Assembly (NCBI GenBank): GCA_945877815.1
Contig: CAMDWJ010000010.1
Location: 1 to 64,000, forward strand
From: Caenispirillum bisanense
GTDB taxonomy: Bacteria; Pseudomonadota; Alphaproteobacteria; Rhodospirillales; UBA2165
Direction: 5' to 3'
DNA length: 64,000 nucleotides
Both the position numbers and the translations under genes were made by a program. The notes under the pieces are model-generated. The model was not told the DNA's origin. It searched no databases and saw nothing but the letters and a program-made list of their open reading frames with translations. Numbering within the stretch: position 1 is the first letter of the stretch; each line of letters begins with the position of its first letter. Shown piece by piece: positions 29,231-37,620 of the stretch.

Positions 29231-29331
29231 GTCATGGCCGTACTTGTTACGGCCATCCATGAGTCTTTTCCGCGCGGACGCGCGTTTCGTCCGTGGATGA
29301 CCGGGACAAGCCCGGTCATGACGGGCTGCGC
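29231..29331. repeat. dispersed palindromic element at the left border of the restriction cassette
   Basis: Two palindromes are arranged head to head. ATGGCCGT pairs with ACGGCCAT (about 29234-29256), and ATGACCGGG (29298-29306) pairs with CCCGGTCAT (29312-29320) around ACAAG. The interior holds CCATGAGTC and GTCCGTGGATG words that pair further. It is the same class as the element at 26071-26129 and lies exactly where base composition drops. Confidence 0.7.
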
Positions 29332-29367
29332 CGAGCCCTGATCGATTATGCTTTGATGCGAGAAAAA

Positions 29368-29856
29368 ATGAACCACTACGTTCTCAATTGCTCAGCTTCC
29401 GAAGATATAAATGGGCGCGGAGTTGGTTCCGAAGAGATTTTGAACTTTCGAGTTGGGAGAAATCTTTGGCCTCTATATAGGGGCACTCCGCTCCAAACAT
29501 ATATCCAGCCGGATGATATCTGCTTGGTATATTTTTCGCGTGGCCGGCGAAAATTCGAAATAAGCAGCGCATTTATGGGGTATTTCCGCGTAGAACAAAG
29601 AATAGATTGGAATCCCCGTCTAGGGGACATCGACGCGGAAGATGTACTTACGAACGCTCCGGTGGCAGCGTTGCGATTCGAAAGTTTCGACAGATTCGTC
29701 GTGCCGGTGTTTATTCGGCCAATCGTTTCAAAATTGGAGATGGTTTCTAAAAATCCGCAACGATGGTGGGTGTTTCTTCAGGGCGGATGCCGTCGATTGT
29801 CGAAAGGTGATTTCGAAACGATCAGAAAAGAAAGCGGCTCTTTCGTCACGAAATAA
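29368..29856 (+). CDS. EVE/PUA-like domain protein of the restriction cassette
   Basis: A 162-residue protein resembling the EVE (PUA-like) fold: an N-terminal strand YVLNCSASEDINGRG, then IQPDDICLVYFSRGRRKFEIS, a wide-spaced aromatic core, and the family-like C-terminal block FIRPIVSKLEMVSKNPQRWWVFLQGG then RLSKGDFETI. EVE and related YTH-like domains read modified bases, and such proteins often accompany restriction systems. The ATG at 29368 is used. The open frame runs upstream into the dispersed repeat, which is not coding. Codon use is AT-richer than the core genes, which suggests transfer. The HNH gene starts 133 bases later. Confidence 0.6.
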   Translation: MNHYVLNCSASEDINGRGVGSEEILNFRVGRNLWPLYRGTPLQTYIQPDDICLVYFSRGRRKFEISSAFMGYFRVEQRIDWNPRLGDIDAEDVLTNAPVAALRFESFDRFVVPVFIRPIVSKLEMVSKNPQRWWVFLQGGCRRLSKGDFETIRKESGSFVTK

Positions 29857-29989
29857 GCAAGTTAGGAGCTGTGGATTGACATTTTTGCCCAATAGAGGGA
29901 ACATAAAATGAACGAACCACCGCTTGTTGATATGGTTCGTAACTGCTACCAGATTTAGTCGGCAAGTTGGCTCGGGGCGCGAGGGGCGT

Positions 29990-31170
29990 ATGACTTGGCG
30001 GTGGGATCAAGGGCGGCTCGATTATTTCCATTTTGATGCAATACGGAAAATCGCGCCCGTATTAATTTCCTTAGATGGCGCCCGCTTAAGGGGTGGGATC
30101 GATCCTTTGCGCGCTAATTTGCAGACGCACACGGGAATGCCATTTTCTCCGGCGGATTACCGTGTATGGAGAAATTATGGACGGGTATTCGGCTGTCAAC
30201 TATTGGCGCCCAAATAGACAATAGACTGGTTTGTACGGCGCTTTGTGCAGAAGTCGCGAGTGGTCAAGGTGTCATCCAATCGGTTGATGATTATCTCACG
30301 CATCTTACAAAAAAATTCTATTTTCCCTCGCCTGTTTTTGAGGGCTATGACCCATCAGCGCGCCAGATCTTTCCGTTCTGCGCGATTCTAAAATTACTTC
30401 TCGCCAAAGCTGAAACAGGCGCGGGTCTTTATATCACGCTCGACGAAGTTTTTGAAAAAATAGTAGCGAACAATTGTACGGGCCGGGAAGATTTAAGGTA
30501 TTTTCGCGCGCTGCGCGCGAGACGAATTACTGTTACGAAAGAAGTAAATCGGCAAGTGCGGGAGATGATGATCTTCCTCAGCCAATTCACCTTCCTAAAA
30601 TGGTCTAATCCGAGACTTTTTTTGGATGTGTCAAATCCCTCTCTGTCAATTGCGAAAGAGTTAGAACAGCTTGCTACTCCATTCGTGGCGCGGAGAAGTT
30701 CAGACCGACTCGAAGAAATTATGTCGCTTGGAAAGCTGCCTGGTAGGCGTGTGTTTATTGTTCCGGAAATGAAGGATCGAATCTTTACAGGAGACGAGGA
30801 ATTTGTAGAAGGGAACAAAGTTCGGGTTACGCATTTGCGAACAGAGCGCAGTAGAAAACTGCGCGAAATGTTTTTTGCTCATGCGCAAGAGCCATACACA
30901 TGCGACGCATGTACGGTGCATATGCCTGATCGTTATCCTTGGACCCAGAATCTTTTAGAGGTGCATCACCTTTTGCCACTTTCTTCTCCGATTAAGATAG
31001 GGACGCGGAAAACCTCTCTAGACGATCTGGTCTCGCTTTGTCCCAATTGTCATCGAGCTATACATTCTTTTTATCGTCGCTGGTTGCGTACTCAAGATTT
31101 GCGAGATTTTCCGTCGGCTGACGTTGCAATGGAAACCTATGAATCTGCAAAAAGGGAGCTTGTATTGTGA
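29990..31170 (+). pseudogene. HNH endonuclease, split by a one-base frameshift
   Basis: The start is ATG 29990 (MTWRWDQGRLDYFHFDAIRK) with ribosome site GAGGGG. This frame stops at 30215-30217 just after VWRNYGRVFGCQLLAPK. Coding continues in the -1 frame from about 30208 (QIDNRLVCTALC) to the TGA at 31170. Restoring one C in the CCC run at 30209-30211 gives a continuous protein of 393 residues. The C-terminus carries an HNH nuclease motif with zinc-type cysteines: CDAC near residue 300, then LEVHHLLPLSS and LVSLCPNCHRAIH. The first 260 residues are an uncharacterised, possibly DNA-binding, region. It is probably the nuclease of a restriction-modification pair with the next gene, whose GTG overlaps its stop (GTGA). 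A second in-frame ATG at 30166 could express only the C-terminal part. Confidence 0.75.
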
Positions 31171-32425
31171 ATTTTGATGTTGCTGATCTTGGTGATGCTC
31201 CGCTGCTTAGGACAGCATCATCTGCAATTTCGAAATCACATGCATCGATCATCAGGATTCAGAAGAATGCACTCCAACGCGCAATTAAGAACGACACGTC
31301 GGCCAGCGATGAGTTGGCCGCTATTGGGTGGTCATACGAAGAACTTCGTTATGAGAGCGAGGATTTTTTAAGCGACACATCGTCGCATTATCGCGATCTG
31401 TCATCTGTATCCGCACTGGAAAATGGCATCCCGTTTGTTAGCCTCTTTGCTGGGCTGGTGGCGCTGATCTCGGGTTCGAGGCGGCGGGATTCGCTCATGC
31501 CGCCGCGATCGAGGTTAATGGGTTATTTTGCAGCACACTCAGGCATAATCGTCCTGACTGGCATGTCATTGGCCCTCCAAGCGCCTCCGGTGATGTGTCG
31601 CAATTGGAGTTGACGTCGGCAGAATTGCGCCGCGTCTTGGGGCGCGCGAAAAAATTTGAGGGCGTTTTTGTCGGCGGGCCACCGTGTCAACCGTTCTCGA
31701 TCGCAGCAAATCAACGCTTCAGCAAATCCGGCGATGATTTCAAGCGCATCGGATATGCTCATAAGACTAACGGAAATCTATTATTTCACTATATAGCGCT
31801 TATAGCTGAGTTTAAGCCTGCTGCGTTCGTGATCGAGAATGTTCCGGGACTTTTAGACATCGATGGCGGCGCCCAGGTGCAGGATGCATTGGGAAAGCTG
31901 ACAAGTTTGGGGTATTCGGTAGAAAAGCCGTTTATCGTGAATGCTGCGCATCATTTTGTGCCGCAACACAGACTGAGATTATTTATTGTAGGCAGCCGTC
32001 GTAAAGGAGGATTCAAGAAACTGCCAATTAATCCTGCTGTGCCGTCGTATGCGGCTTTGTCGCGGACTTTTAGTGGTTTATTGAATCATGAAACTCGATC
32101 ACATAAAGCTGAGTCATTGCTTCGCTATATGAAATTGAAATATGGCGAACGGGATCAGTTGGGCCGGGTGGATCGCCTTAGTCCGCATTTGCCGTCAAAA
32201 ACTGTGATCGCGGGCGGCACGAATGGAGGGGGGCGGTCGCATCTCCATCCTGTCGTACCCAGAACTATTTCTGTTCGTGAATGTGCTAGATTGCAGACAT
32301 TCCCGGACAATTACGTATTTCTTGGGCCAACGGCCCGACAATTCACGCAAGTGGGAAATGCGATTCCGCCAGTTCTCGCCGCGCAGATCGCGAATCAAAT
32401 CAAACTAGGTTTTTTCGATCGTTAG
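31167..32425 (+). pseudogene. C5-cytosine DNA methyltransferase, split by a one-base frameshift
   Basis: Translation starts at GTG 31167, overlapping the HNH stop. Residues 1-95 are an N-terminal region, then the SAM-binding motif I begins (ENGIPFVSLFAG). At 31452-31454 (GGG) the frame is lost. The -1 frame continues exactly as AGGADLGFEAAGFAHAA and on to the TAG at 32425. One extra G would give a 419-residue enzyme. Downstream motifs are intact: IV GGPPCQPFS with the catalytic Cys, VI ENVPG, VIII QHRLRLFIVG, IX RECARLQTFP and X QVGNAIPPVLA. As written the protein cannot bind SAM, so methylation should be absent unless ribosomes shift or the base is a sequencing error. The target sequence is unknown. 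The stop lies inside the helicase gene. Confidence 0.85.
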
Positions 32426-35198
32426 ATTGATAGAACTCTTTCGCCGCCTCCAGCGTCTCCTTCAATCCGGCCCGTTCGACCGTGACACCTTCGGGGAAGG
32501 CGTCGCACAGCCGCGTCGGCATCGCTTTATCCAACATCACGAACATGCCGCGGTCGTCGGCTCGACGCACCAGCCGCCCGAAGGCCTGCTTGAGCTTGAG
32601 GCGCGTCATCATGTCGTCGTAGGGGAATTCCGCGAAGGCCTGCTTTCGCGCGCGATGCAATATGGTCGGGCGCGGCCACGGCACGCGGTCGAACACGATC
32701 ATACGCAGGGAACTGCCCGGCACATCGACGCCGTCGCGCACCGCGTCGGTGCCGAACAGGCAGGCGTCTTCTTCCGCGCGGAAAATATCGACCAAGGTGC
32801 CGGTATCGAGCGGATCGACGTGTTGGGCCAGAAGCAAGAGGTGTTTGAGTTTCGGTTCGGCAGCGAGGCGCGCATGGACGGCGCGCAGCCGTGCGATGGA
32901 TGTGAACAGTCCGAGCACGCCGCCGCCCGCCGCCAAGATGAGTTCGCGGAAGGCCGCCGCGATCTGATCGACTTTGTCCTTGGAGATATCGTTGACGACG
33001 CGCACCCGCGTCTGTGCCGGATAATCGAAAGGCGAGGACACGCCCGCGTAATCGACGGCGGCGCCGAGATGGCGCGCTCCCGTTCGTGCGGCGGCCGCCG
33101 CCCACATGGTCCCGGCATCGGTGTCGCGCTTGTCGCGCAAGGTCGCCGATGTGATCAGCATGCCGTGGGCAACGTTGGTCATGGCCTGCGCGAAGGGCAG
33201 CATGGGATCGGTGAAATGACGGTGCAGGCCGACATCGACATCGCGACCCTCGATACGGTCGAGCCCGAAGAAATCGACGAAAGTTTCGGATGGCGCGGCG
33301 GACAGTGAATCGATCATCGCGCGCCAGGATTCGATCTGCTCGATGGCGCGCCGCTCCAGGCTTTTGATCACCGATTCGATGCGCATGCGTGTCTGCGTGT
33401 CGATGGTATCGGATTCCTCGTCGAGCTTGCGGTTGAGGCAGCCGATCAAGGTCTGGACGGAGGGCCGCAGCTTCACGAGATGCTGGGCCAGCGTCTTGGC
33501 GGCCTCCGCCAGGCCCTCGACCGGCGGCGATGCGTCGGCTTCAAGCCCGTAGGAACTGGCCGCATTGCGGTCGCGCGCATAGACCTGCTGGTGTGCGCGC
33601 GCGAGAAAATTTTCGACCGGGCCATGCGCGCTGCCGCCCGCGATGCGTTGCATCCATGACGGGCCGGGCAGGCCGTGCGCCCAGCGTTCGATTTCCGCTA
33701 CCGCTTCGCCCGCCGCTTGATCGCCCTCGATCAATCCGTCGAGGCGCGATTTGAGCCCGCGCGTGCGCCCGGATCTGCGGCGCTCCGCGCCCAGCAGCCA
33801 GCGCCGTAATTCTGCCGCCTCGCCGCCCGTCAGATGCGCGGAGAAGGCGCTGTCGGCGGCGTCGAACAGATGATGCCCTTCGTCGAAGACATAGCGGAAA
33901 GGCCGGGTTTGGTCGTCGGGGCCGAGGGCTGCCTGCACCATCACAAGTGCATGGTTGGCGATCACGAGGCGCGCGCGCCGCGCGCGCCGGATCGATTTTT
34001 CGATGAAGCATTTGCCGTAATGGCTGCACCCCGAATAGATGCATTCGCCACGCGTATCGGTCAGCTCGACGGTGCGCCGGCGCCCCAGCAAATCGCCGAG
34101 CCAGGCCGGGAAATCGCCGCCGATCATATCGCCGTCGCGCGTGCCCTGGATCCAGCGTGCGACCAAACCGAGGGTGACGAGGTCGCCCGCCCCACCTGGT
34201 CCTTGGCCTTCCTTCAGCGCGTCTTCGAAATTGAGCAGGCAGAGATAATTCTCGCGCCCCTTGCGCACGACGGCGCGCAACGCTTTTTCGGTGCGGTCGG
34301 GATAGAGCTTGTCGAGTTCGCCGTCCAACTGGCGCTGCAGATTGCGCGTGAAGGTCGATATCCACACGGCGGATTCGTTCTTGTCGGCCCACACGCTGGC
34401 GGGTGCGAGATAGCCGAGCGTTTTGCCGACGCCGGTGCCGGCCTCGGCGACTACGATGCGTGGCTCGGCCATATGTTGCGTCGGCTGAAAGGCGCCGGCG
34501 GCCGCCAGCGCATAATCGACCTGTTGCGGGCGTTCCTCGGCCCAGCTCGCGTCGGCATCCTTTGCCAGCAAACTATCGAGGCGCGCGCGGACTTCGCCGA
34601 TCGAGATCGACAGATGGGCGGGCGGCGGCGGCGGCGGCGTTTCCACCCATTCCTGCAAACGCTGCCACACTTTGAGCGATTCGTTCAGGGAGCCCGCCTT
34701 GCGGCCGGTTGCGTCAACTCCCTCCTTCCCATTGCTGAGGGCGTCGAGAACGGCCGGCCCCCATGACCAGCCCGCGCGCGCCATGGAAGACGCGATGGCG
34801 GCGGCACTCGGATCGAGGCGCCGCGCCTCGGTGAGTAAAATCCGCGCCGCGTCCAGCATCGCCGAGGCGGCGCCATCGCTGTCTTCGGGGACTGCCAAGC
34901 CCAGCGCGCGGGCAAGGCCGCGCGGCGTCGGTACGCAGAAACGCGCGGGCCGCACGAAGGCGAAGAGTTCGAGCAGGTCGTAAGCCGCGAATTGGGTGGT
35001 TGCGAGGCTGCGCTGGACGGTGCGCGCATGGCAAACGATGGGCGGGCTCTCATGCGCGCGTGCACCCGCCTCCGCGGCGCTCAGGCGGTGCAGTTCGCCG
35101 TCGGCATCGAGCAGCACAGCCTCGCCGCGCTCGGCGATCAGCACGCAGGCGCGGGGGAGGCGAATGTTCGGCGGGTTGGTCGGCGGGGTAACGTCCAT
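32400..35198 (-). CDS. DinG/XPD-like ATP-dependent DNA helicase
   Basis: A 932-residue superfamily 2 helicase. Walker A is EAGTGVGKTLGYLAPA and the Walker B/DEAH box is VFDEGHHLFDAAD. Four cysteines between them (YLCLLNF, then GECIYSGCSHYGKC) are placed as for the Fe-S cluster of XPD/DinG helicases. The C-terminal helicase motif VI region is LKQAFGRLVRRADD. The N-terminal 200 residues are an extra domain. Such enzymes unwind damaged or RNA-paired DNA. The ATG at 35198 is preferred to a TTG three codons upstream. Its last eight codons overlap the convergent methyltransferase gene, so the last residues (SNDRKNLV) may derive from that cassette. Confidence 0.9.
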   Translation of the reverse strand: MDVTPPTNPPNIRLPRACVLIAERGEAVLLDADGELHRLSAAEAGARAHESPPIVCHARTVQRSLATTQFAAYDLLELFAFVRPARFCVPTPRGLARALGLAVPEDSDGAASAMLDAARILLTEARRLDPSAAAIASSMARAGWSWGPAVLDALSNGKEGVDATGRKAGSLNESLKVWQRLQEWVETPPPPPPAHLSISIGEVRARLDSLLAKDADASWAEERPQQVDYALAAAGAFQPTQHMAEPRIVVAEAGTGVGKTLGYLAPASVWADKNESAVWISTFTRNLQRQLDGELDKLYPDRTEKALRAVVRKGRENYLCLLNFEDALKEGQGPGGAGDLVTLGLVARWIQGTRDGDMIGGDFPAWLGDLLGRRRTVELTDTRGECIYSGCSHYGKCFIEKSIRRARRARLVIANHALVMVQAALGPDDQTRPFRYVFDEGHHLFDAADSAFSAHLTGGEAAELRRWLLGAERRRSGRTRGLKSRLDGLIEGDQAAGEAVAEIERWAHGLPGPSWMQRIAGGSAHGPVENFLARAHQQVYARDRNAASSYGLEADASPPVEGLAEAAKTLAQHLVKLRPSVQTLIGCLNRKLDEESDTIDTQTRMRIESVIKSLERRAIEQIESWRAMIDSLSAAPSETFVDFFGLDRIEGRDVDVGLHRHFTDPMLPFAQAMTNVAHGMLITSATLRDKRDTDAGTMWAAAAARTGARHLGAAVDYAGVSSPFDYPAQTRVRVVNDISKDKVDQIAAAFRELILAAGGGVLGLFTSIARLRAVHARLAAEPKLKHLLLLAQHVDPLDTGTLVDIFRAEEDACLFGTDAVRDGVDVPGSSLRMIVFDRVPWPRPTILHRARKQAFAEFPYDDMMTRLKLKQAFGRLVRRADDRGMFVMLDKAMPTRLCDAFPEGVTVERAGLKETLEAAKEFYQSNDRKNLV

Positions 35199-35260
35199 AG
35201 GGACCAAGTCTAGAGGTTGCGGACAGGCAACGACAGCCGAAGCCGTGCGGCCGAGTTGTT

Positions 35261-35662
35261 TCAGCGCCGTGCGTCGTGGCGCTTGAGCGGGCCGCTCCAG
35301 CCGAGCAGCTGCCGGTCGGCGGTCAATAACGTGGCGTCGTGCGCGAGCGCGGTGGCGACGATGATGCGGTCGGCCGGATCGCCGTGCAGGTCGGGTAGCG
35401 TTACCGCGGCGATGCCGATCGCGCCAGTCACGGGAATCTCATTTGCGCCGCCGGCGAGTACGCGCCGGCGAAATTCCACAGGATCGGATCGAGTGCTCAA
35501 TCGCCGGCGCGCGACCAAAAGCGCAATTTCCCAGAACGAAAATGCGGATACGCCGAGCATGTTGTCCGCCAAAGCCGTATCGATGATGCGCCGCGCCGCA
35601 GGGCCGAGCGCCGCTTCGTCTTCGAGAAACCAGATGAGGGCGTTGGTATCGGCGAGGATCAT
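35261..35662 (-). CDS. PIN-domain toxin, VapC-like
   Basis: A 133-residue PIN-domain ribonuclease: the first acidic residue in MILADTNALIWFLEDE, then SAFSFWEIALLVARRR with the second, and DLHGDPADRIIVATALAHDATLLTADRQL with the third and fourth acidic positions. The DPADRIIxATA block is typical of VapC toxins that cut RNA. The start at 35662 overlaps the antitoxin stop as ATGA. The frame extends ten codons upstream inside the antitoxin gene. Free toxin should be inhibited by the preceding antitoxin. Confidence 0.9.
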   Translation of the reverse strand: MILADTNALIWFLEDEAALGPAARRIIDTALADNMLGVSAFSFWEIALLVARRRLSTRSDPVEFRRRVLAGGANEIPVTGAIGIAAVTLPDLHGDPADRIIVATALAHDATLLTADRQLLGWSGPLKRHDARR

Positions 35663-35913
35663 TCGGGATCGGTGTCGCGCATCGCGTCCCATTCGAGGCC
35701 GTCGATGGGCGAGATGATGTCGCCGAGGATTTTGATCTCGCCCTTCATCATGCCGATGATCGATTTGGGCTTCCCGACCCTCGGCGCCGGGCGCACTTCG
35801 ACCACCGGCTTTCCGCGCTTGGTGACGATCAGCGTCTCGCCGCTTTCATTCACGTCATCGATAAGTTTCAGGCACTTGGCCTTGAATTCGCCCGCTGCAA
35901 TCGTGCGCGTCAT
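35659..35913 (-). CDS. Phd/YefM-family antitoxin
   Basis: An 84-residue antitoxin with the Phd/YefM N-terminal DNA-binding fold: MTRTIAAGEFKAKCLKLIDDVNESGETLIVTKRGKPVVEV, here in its conserved order. The C-terminal 40 residues (IIGMMKGEIKILGDIISPIDGLEWDA) would bind and block the PIN toxin. AAAGGA lies ahead of the ATG. A pair of tandem palindromes at 35931-35954 overlaps its promoter, fitting autorepression by this protein. Confidence 0.91.
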   Translation of the reverse strand: MTRTIAAGEFKAKCLKLIDDVNESGETLIVTKRGKPVVEVRPAPRVGKPKSIIGMMKGEIKILGDIISPIDGLEWDAMRDTDPE

Positions 35914-35930
35914 GACGGGTTTCCTTTAGA

Positions 35931-35973
35931 TGACCATGGTCATGACTATAGTCATTTAAGAACAAAATAGCAA
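35931..35973 (-). promoter_or_regulatory. promoter and tandem palindromic operator of the toxin-antitoxin pair
   Basis: Two perfect 12-base palindromes stand side by side: TGACCATGGTCA (35931-35942) and TGACTATAGTCA (35943-35954). On the minus strand the second contains the -10 box TATAGT (35945-35950), with TTGCTA (35968-35973) 17 bases upstream as the -35 box. A repressor on the palindromes would block RNA polymerase, so self-control by the Phd-like antitoxin is the likely reading. Confidence 0.8.
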
Positions 35974-36158
35974 TTTTGGTCTTATAGGGGGTAGGGGGCG
36001 TGGTTGCGCCGCCCATCGGACGCCCCTTCGGGAAATGGTCAGCTCAAGTTTTACGACTGCGGTTGGCGGACGCTCCATCCGATGCCAATTCTTCGCGAGT
36101 CTTAGCGGATTGGCCGTGATCGGGAGGCGAACCTCAAGATCGGCGGCGGCGCGACAGC

Positions 36159-36755
36159 TTAGCTTATCGGGCAAATCACGGGCGGTATGCCGAAGTCCAT
36201 TCCCGCGACGCGGAATGCGGAACACAACCTATCCGTTGTGTTTAACCTGAGCTGCTCGGGCGCATGAATGGTGTCGGGGCGGTTGCCAGCTTGCCATACC
36301 GCCTCTCGAAGCGAGACTACATCACGTTCGTGATTCGATTTCTCGCCAGCCGTCTTGAAGGATACGAAACCCTCAAAGAGCCGAACGTCACTGCTTGCTC
36401 CTCGCTCGGCAAGATCGCGCAGAAGATACGTAGCTGCGAGAAGGACCGTGGTGCCCAAGCCTACATACCAATATCGTGTTTTCGATCCCTGGCGTTCGAT
36501 GGCTCGGCCGGTGGGATTACCTTCGGCTGTGAAGGCTACCGACAGAGGCGCTTCGACAAGGAGATTAAACGGTTCATTCGTGTCACAAATCACTTTTGAA
36601 ATGTAGGGTGCGAGCTTTGAGAATTGGATGGAGGTCGGATCTCCATTATCGATCGCCACACCACAACTTCGCTCTATTTTTGAGAAGCCGATATCGACGA
36701 AAATCCATTTTCCCGACTCTTGCCGCACTTCGGCGACGGTTCCTGCTCGGATCAT
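36159..36755 (-). CDS. RNase H-fold-like predicted nuclease (DUF429-like), uncertain
   Basis: A 198-residue protein. The ATG at 36755 (MIRAGTVAEVRQES) is preferred because AGGGG lies six bases before it. The frame begins at a GTG seven codons upstream. WIFVDIGFSKIERSCGVAID looks like the first strand-Asp-strand of an RNase H fold, LLVEAPLSVAFTAEGNPTGRAIER fits the second acidic motif, and LFEGFVSFK followed by SAFRVAGMDFGIPPVI fits the C-terminal part. The similarity to DUF429-like proteins is judged by eye. No neighbour defines its task. It lies between two toxin-antitoxin pairs in AT-richer DNA. Confidence 0.6.
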   Translation of the reverse strand: MIRAGTVAEVRQESGKWIFVDIGFSKIERSCGVAIDNGDPTSIQFSKLAPYISKVICDTNEPFNLLVEAPLSVAFTAEGNPTGRAIERQGSKTRYWYVGLGTTVLLAATYLLRDLAERGASSDVRLFEGFVSFKTAGEKSNHERDVVSLREAVWQAGNRPDTIHAPEQLRLNTTDRLCSAFRVAGMDFGIPPVICPIS

Positions 36756-36889
36756 ATGGTCCCCTGTTGCATTCACTCGATCTGGAACGTCGTGACCCTT
36801 TCGCCTTCAATCGGAACGATCTTGTTGCGGCAATGCAGCCGGACGTAACGTGACGATAAGCTATAGGCTTAGGTCAAATCGTATCATCC

Positions 36890-37240
36890 TTAAATCGCGA
36901 TTCTGGTTTCGATGGCATCGTAATCGGCGCGCAGGTTGCCACCGGCGGTATCGAGCAGACCGGCAGCCGTCAGGGCCTGAACGTCGGCATGCACATTGCT
37001 GTAATCGCGTCCCAGCGCCTTGGCGAGTGCCCGCACGCTTCCGACTTCGTGTCGGCGCACGAAGCGCAAGAGTTCCATTCGTTTGCCGGTGAGGGTGCGC
37101 GCGAGTGCGTCCCAGCTCTCGAACGCCAGATGGCGTTCATGGACCGGCTCGCCGCGTTCGGCGCGGTGCCAGGCATCCACGAAGAGGCGCGATGCGTCTT
37201 CTTCAATATTGCCGCCCACCGTGATCTTCACATCGCTCAT
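36890..37240 (-). CDS. winged-helix antitoxin/regulator, TumA-like
   Basis: A 116-residue protein whose C-terminal half is a helix-turn-helix: MELLRFVRRHEVGSVRALAKALGRDYSNVHADVQALTAAGLLD, in its conserved order, fits a winged-helix DNA-binding fold. Its partner is the DUF6516-type toxin encoded immediately upstream, overlapping by four bases. In such pairs the HTH protein neutralises the toxin and represses the operon. The order here is toxin first, antitoxin second. Confidence 0.82.
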   Translation of the reverse strand: MSDVKITVGGNIEEDASRLFVDAWHRAERGEPVHERHLAFESWDALARTLTGKRMELLRFVRRHEVGSVRALAKALGRDYSNVHADVQALTAAGLLDTAGGNLRADYDAIETRIAI

Positions 37241-37524
37241 GTGTTCCCTCGCGCGGTCCGCACGTCGGACCAGAAATCCCGCATCAATTGTTCGACGCTG
37301 GTAAACGTGTAAGGCATTTCGATAGTCCGAATGTGGCGGTGATCGCCCTTGCCGCGTTCATTATCGTAGCCGACCTCCCGAATACCCGGCCGGCCATAAA
37401 ACAGCGAATATTTGAGTCCATGGTCCGATGGAAGAACCGGCGCCGGAACCTTCCAAATCACCATCTCGACAATGCCGCCGTCGTCATAGTCAATTCGGTG
37501 ATGAAGCAGGAGTTCAGCCTTCAT
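37237..37524 (-). CDS. TumE-family (DUF6516) toxin
   Basis: A 95-residue protein: MKAELLLHHRIDYDDGGIVEMVIWKVP, then HGLKYSLFYG and the hallmark GYDNERGKGDHRHIRTIEMPYTF, shown in conserved pieces. The RGKGDHRH block is typical of DUF6516/TumE toxins, whose activity is thought to act on RNA or translation but is not shown for this one. It is translationally coupled to the HTH gene that follows. A LexA-type box lies about 80 bases upstream of its ATG. Confidence 0.82.
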   Translation of the reverse strand: MKAELLLHHRIDYDDGGIVEMVIWKVPAPVLPSDHGLKYSLFYGRPGIREVGYDNERGKGDHRHIRTIEMPYTFTSVEQLMRDFWSDVRTARGNT

Positions 37525-37605
37525 CCCGCGCCCCTATGGTATTTTAAGCCATATGGTTAATGACGCTATCATTTTCTTTGCGGCCCTTGATTTATCCCAG
37601 GATAG

Positions 37606-37620
37606 GAACATATCAAGAAC
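37606..37620. promoter_or_regulatory. second LexA-type SOS box (GAAC-N7-GAAC)
   Basis: GAACATATCAAGAAC on the plus strand is GTTCTTGATATGTTC on the minus, an exact match to the alphaproteobacterial LexA half-site pair. It lies between the TumE/TumA-like pair (82 bases to the toxin ATG) and lysK (165 bases). A weak plus-strand promoter, TTGATT-18-TATCAA, overlaps it, so either direction could be controlled. Confidence 0.55.

Noticed and set aside
29293-29367. Upstream extension of the EVE-like protein starting MDDRDKPGHDG.
   Set aside because: These codons lie in a dispersed palindromic repeat that gives the same peptide-like words in many genomes and is not coding.
30200-30217. Possible programmed -1 frameshift at GCG-CCC-AAA-TAG in the HNH gene.
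   Set aside because: The heptamer does not fit X-XXY-YYZ, and re-pairing after slipping would be poor. A missing C in the run explains the data better.
31440-31470. Possible programmed frameshift in the methyltransferase motif I.
   Set aside because: No slippery heptamer or clear downstream structure is seen. A missing G restores motif I exactly.
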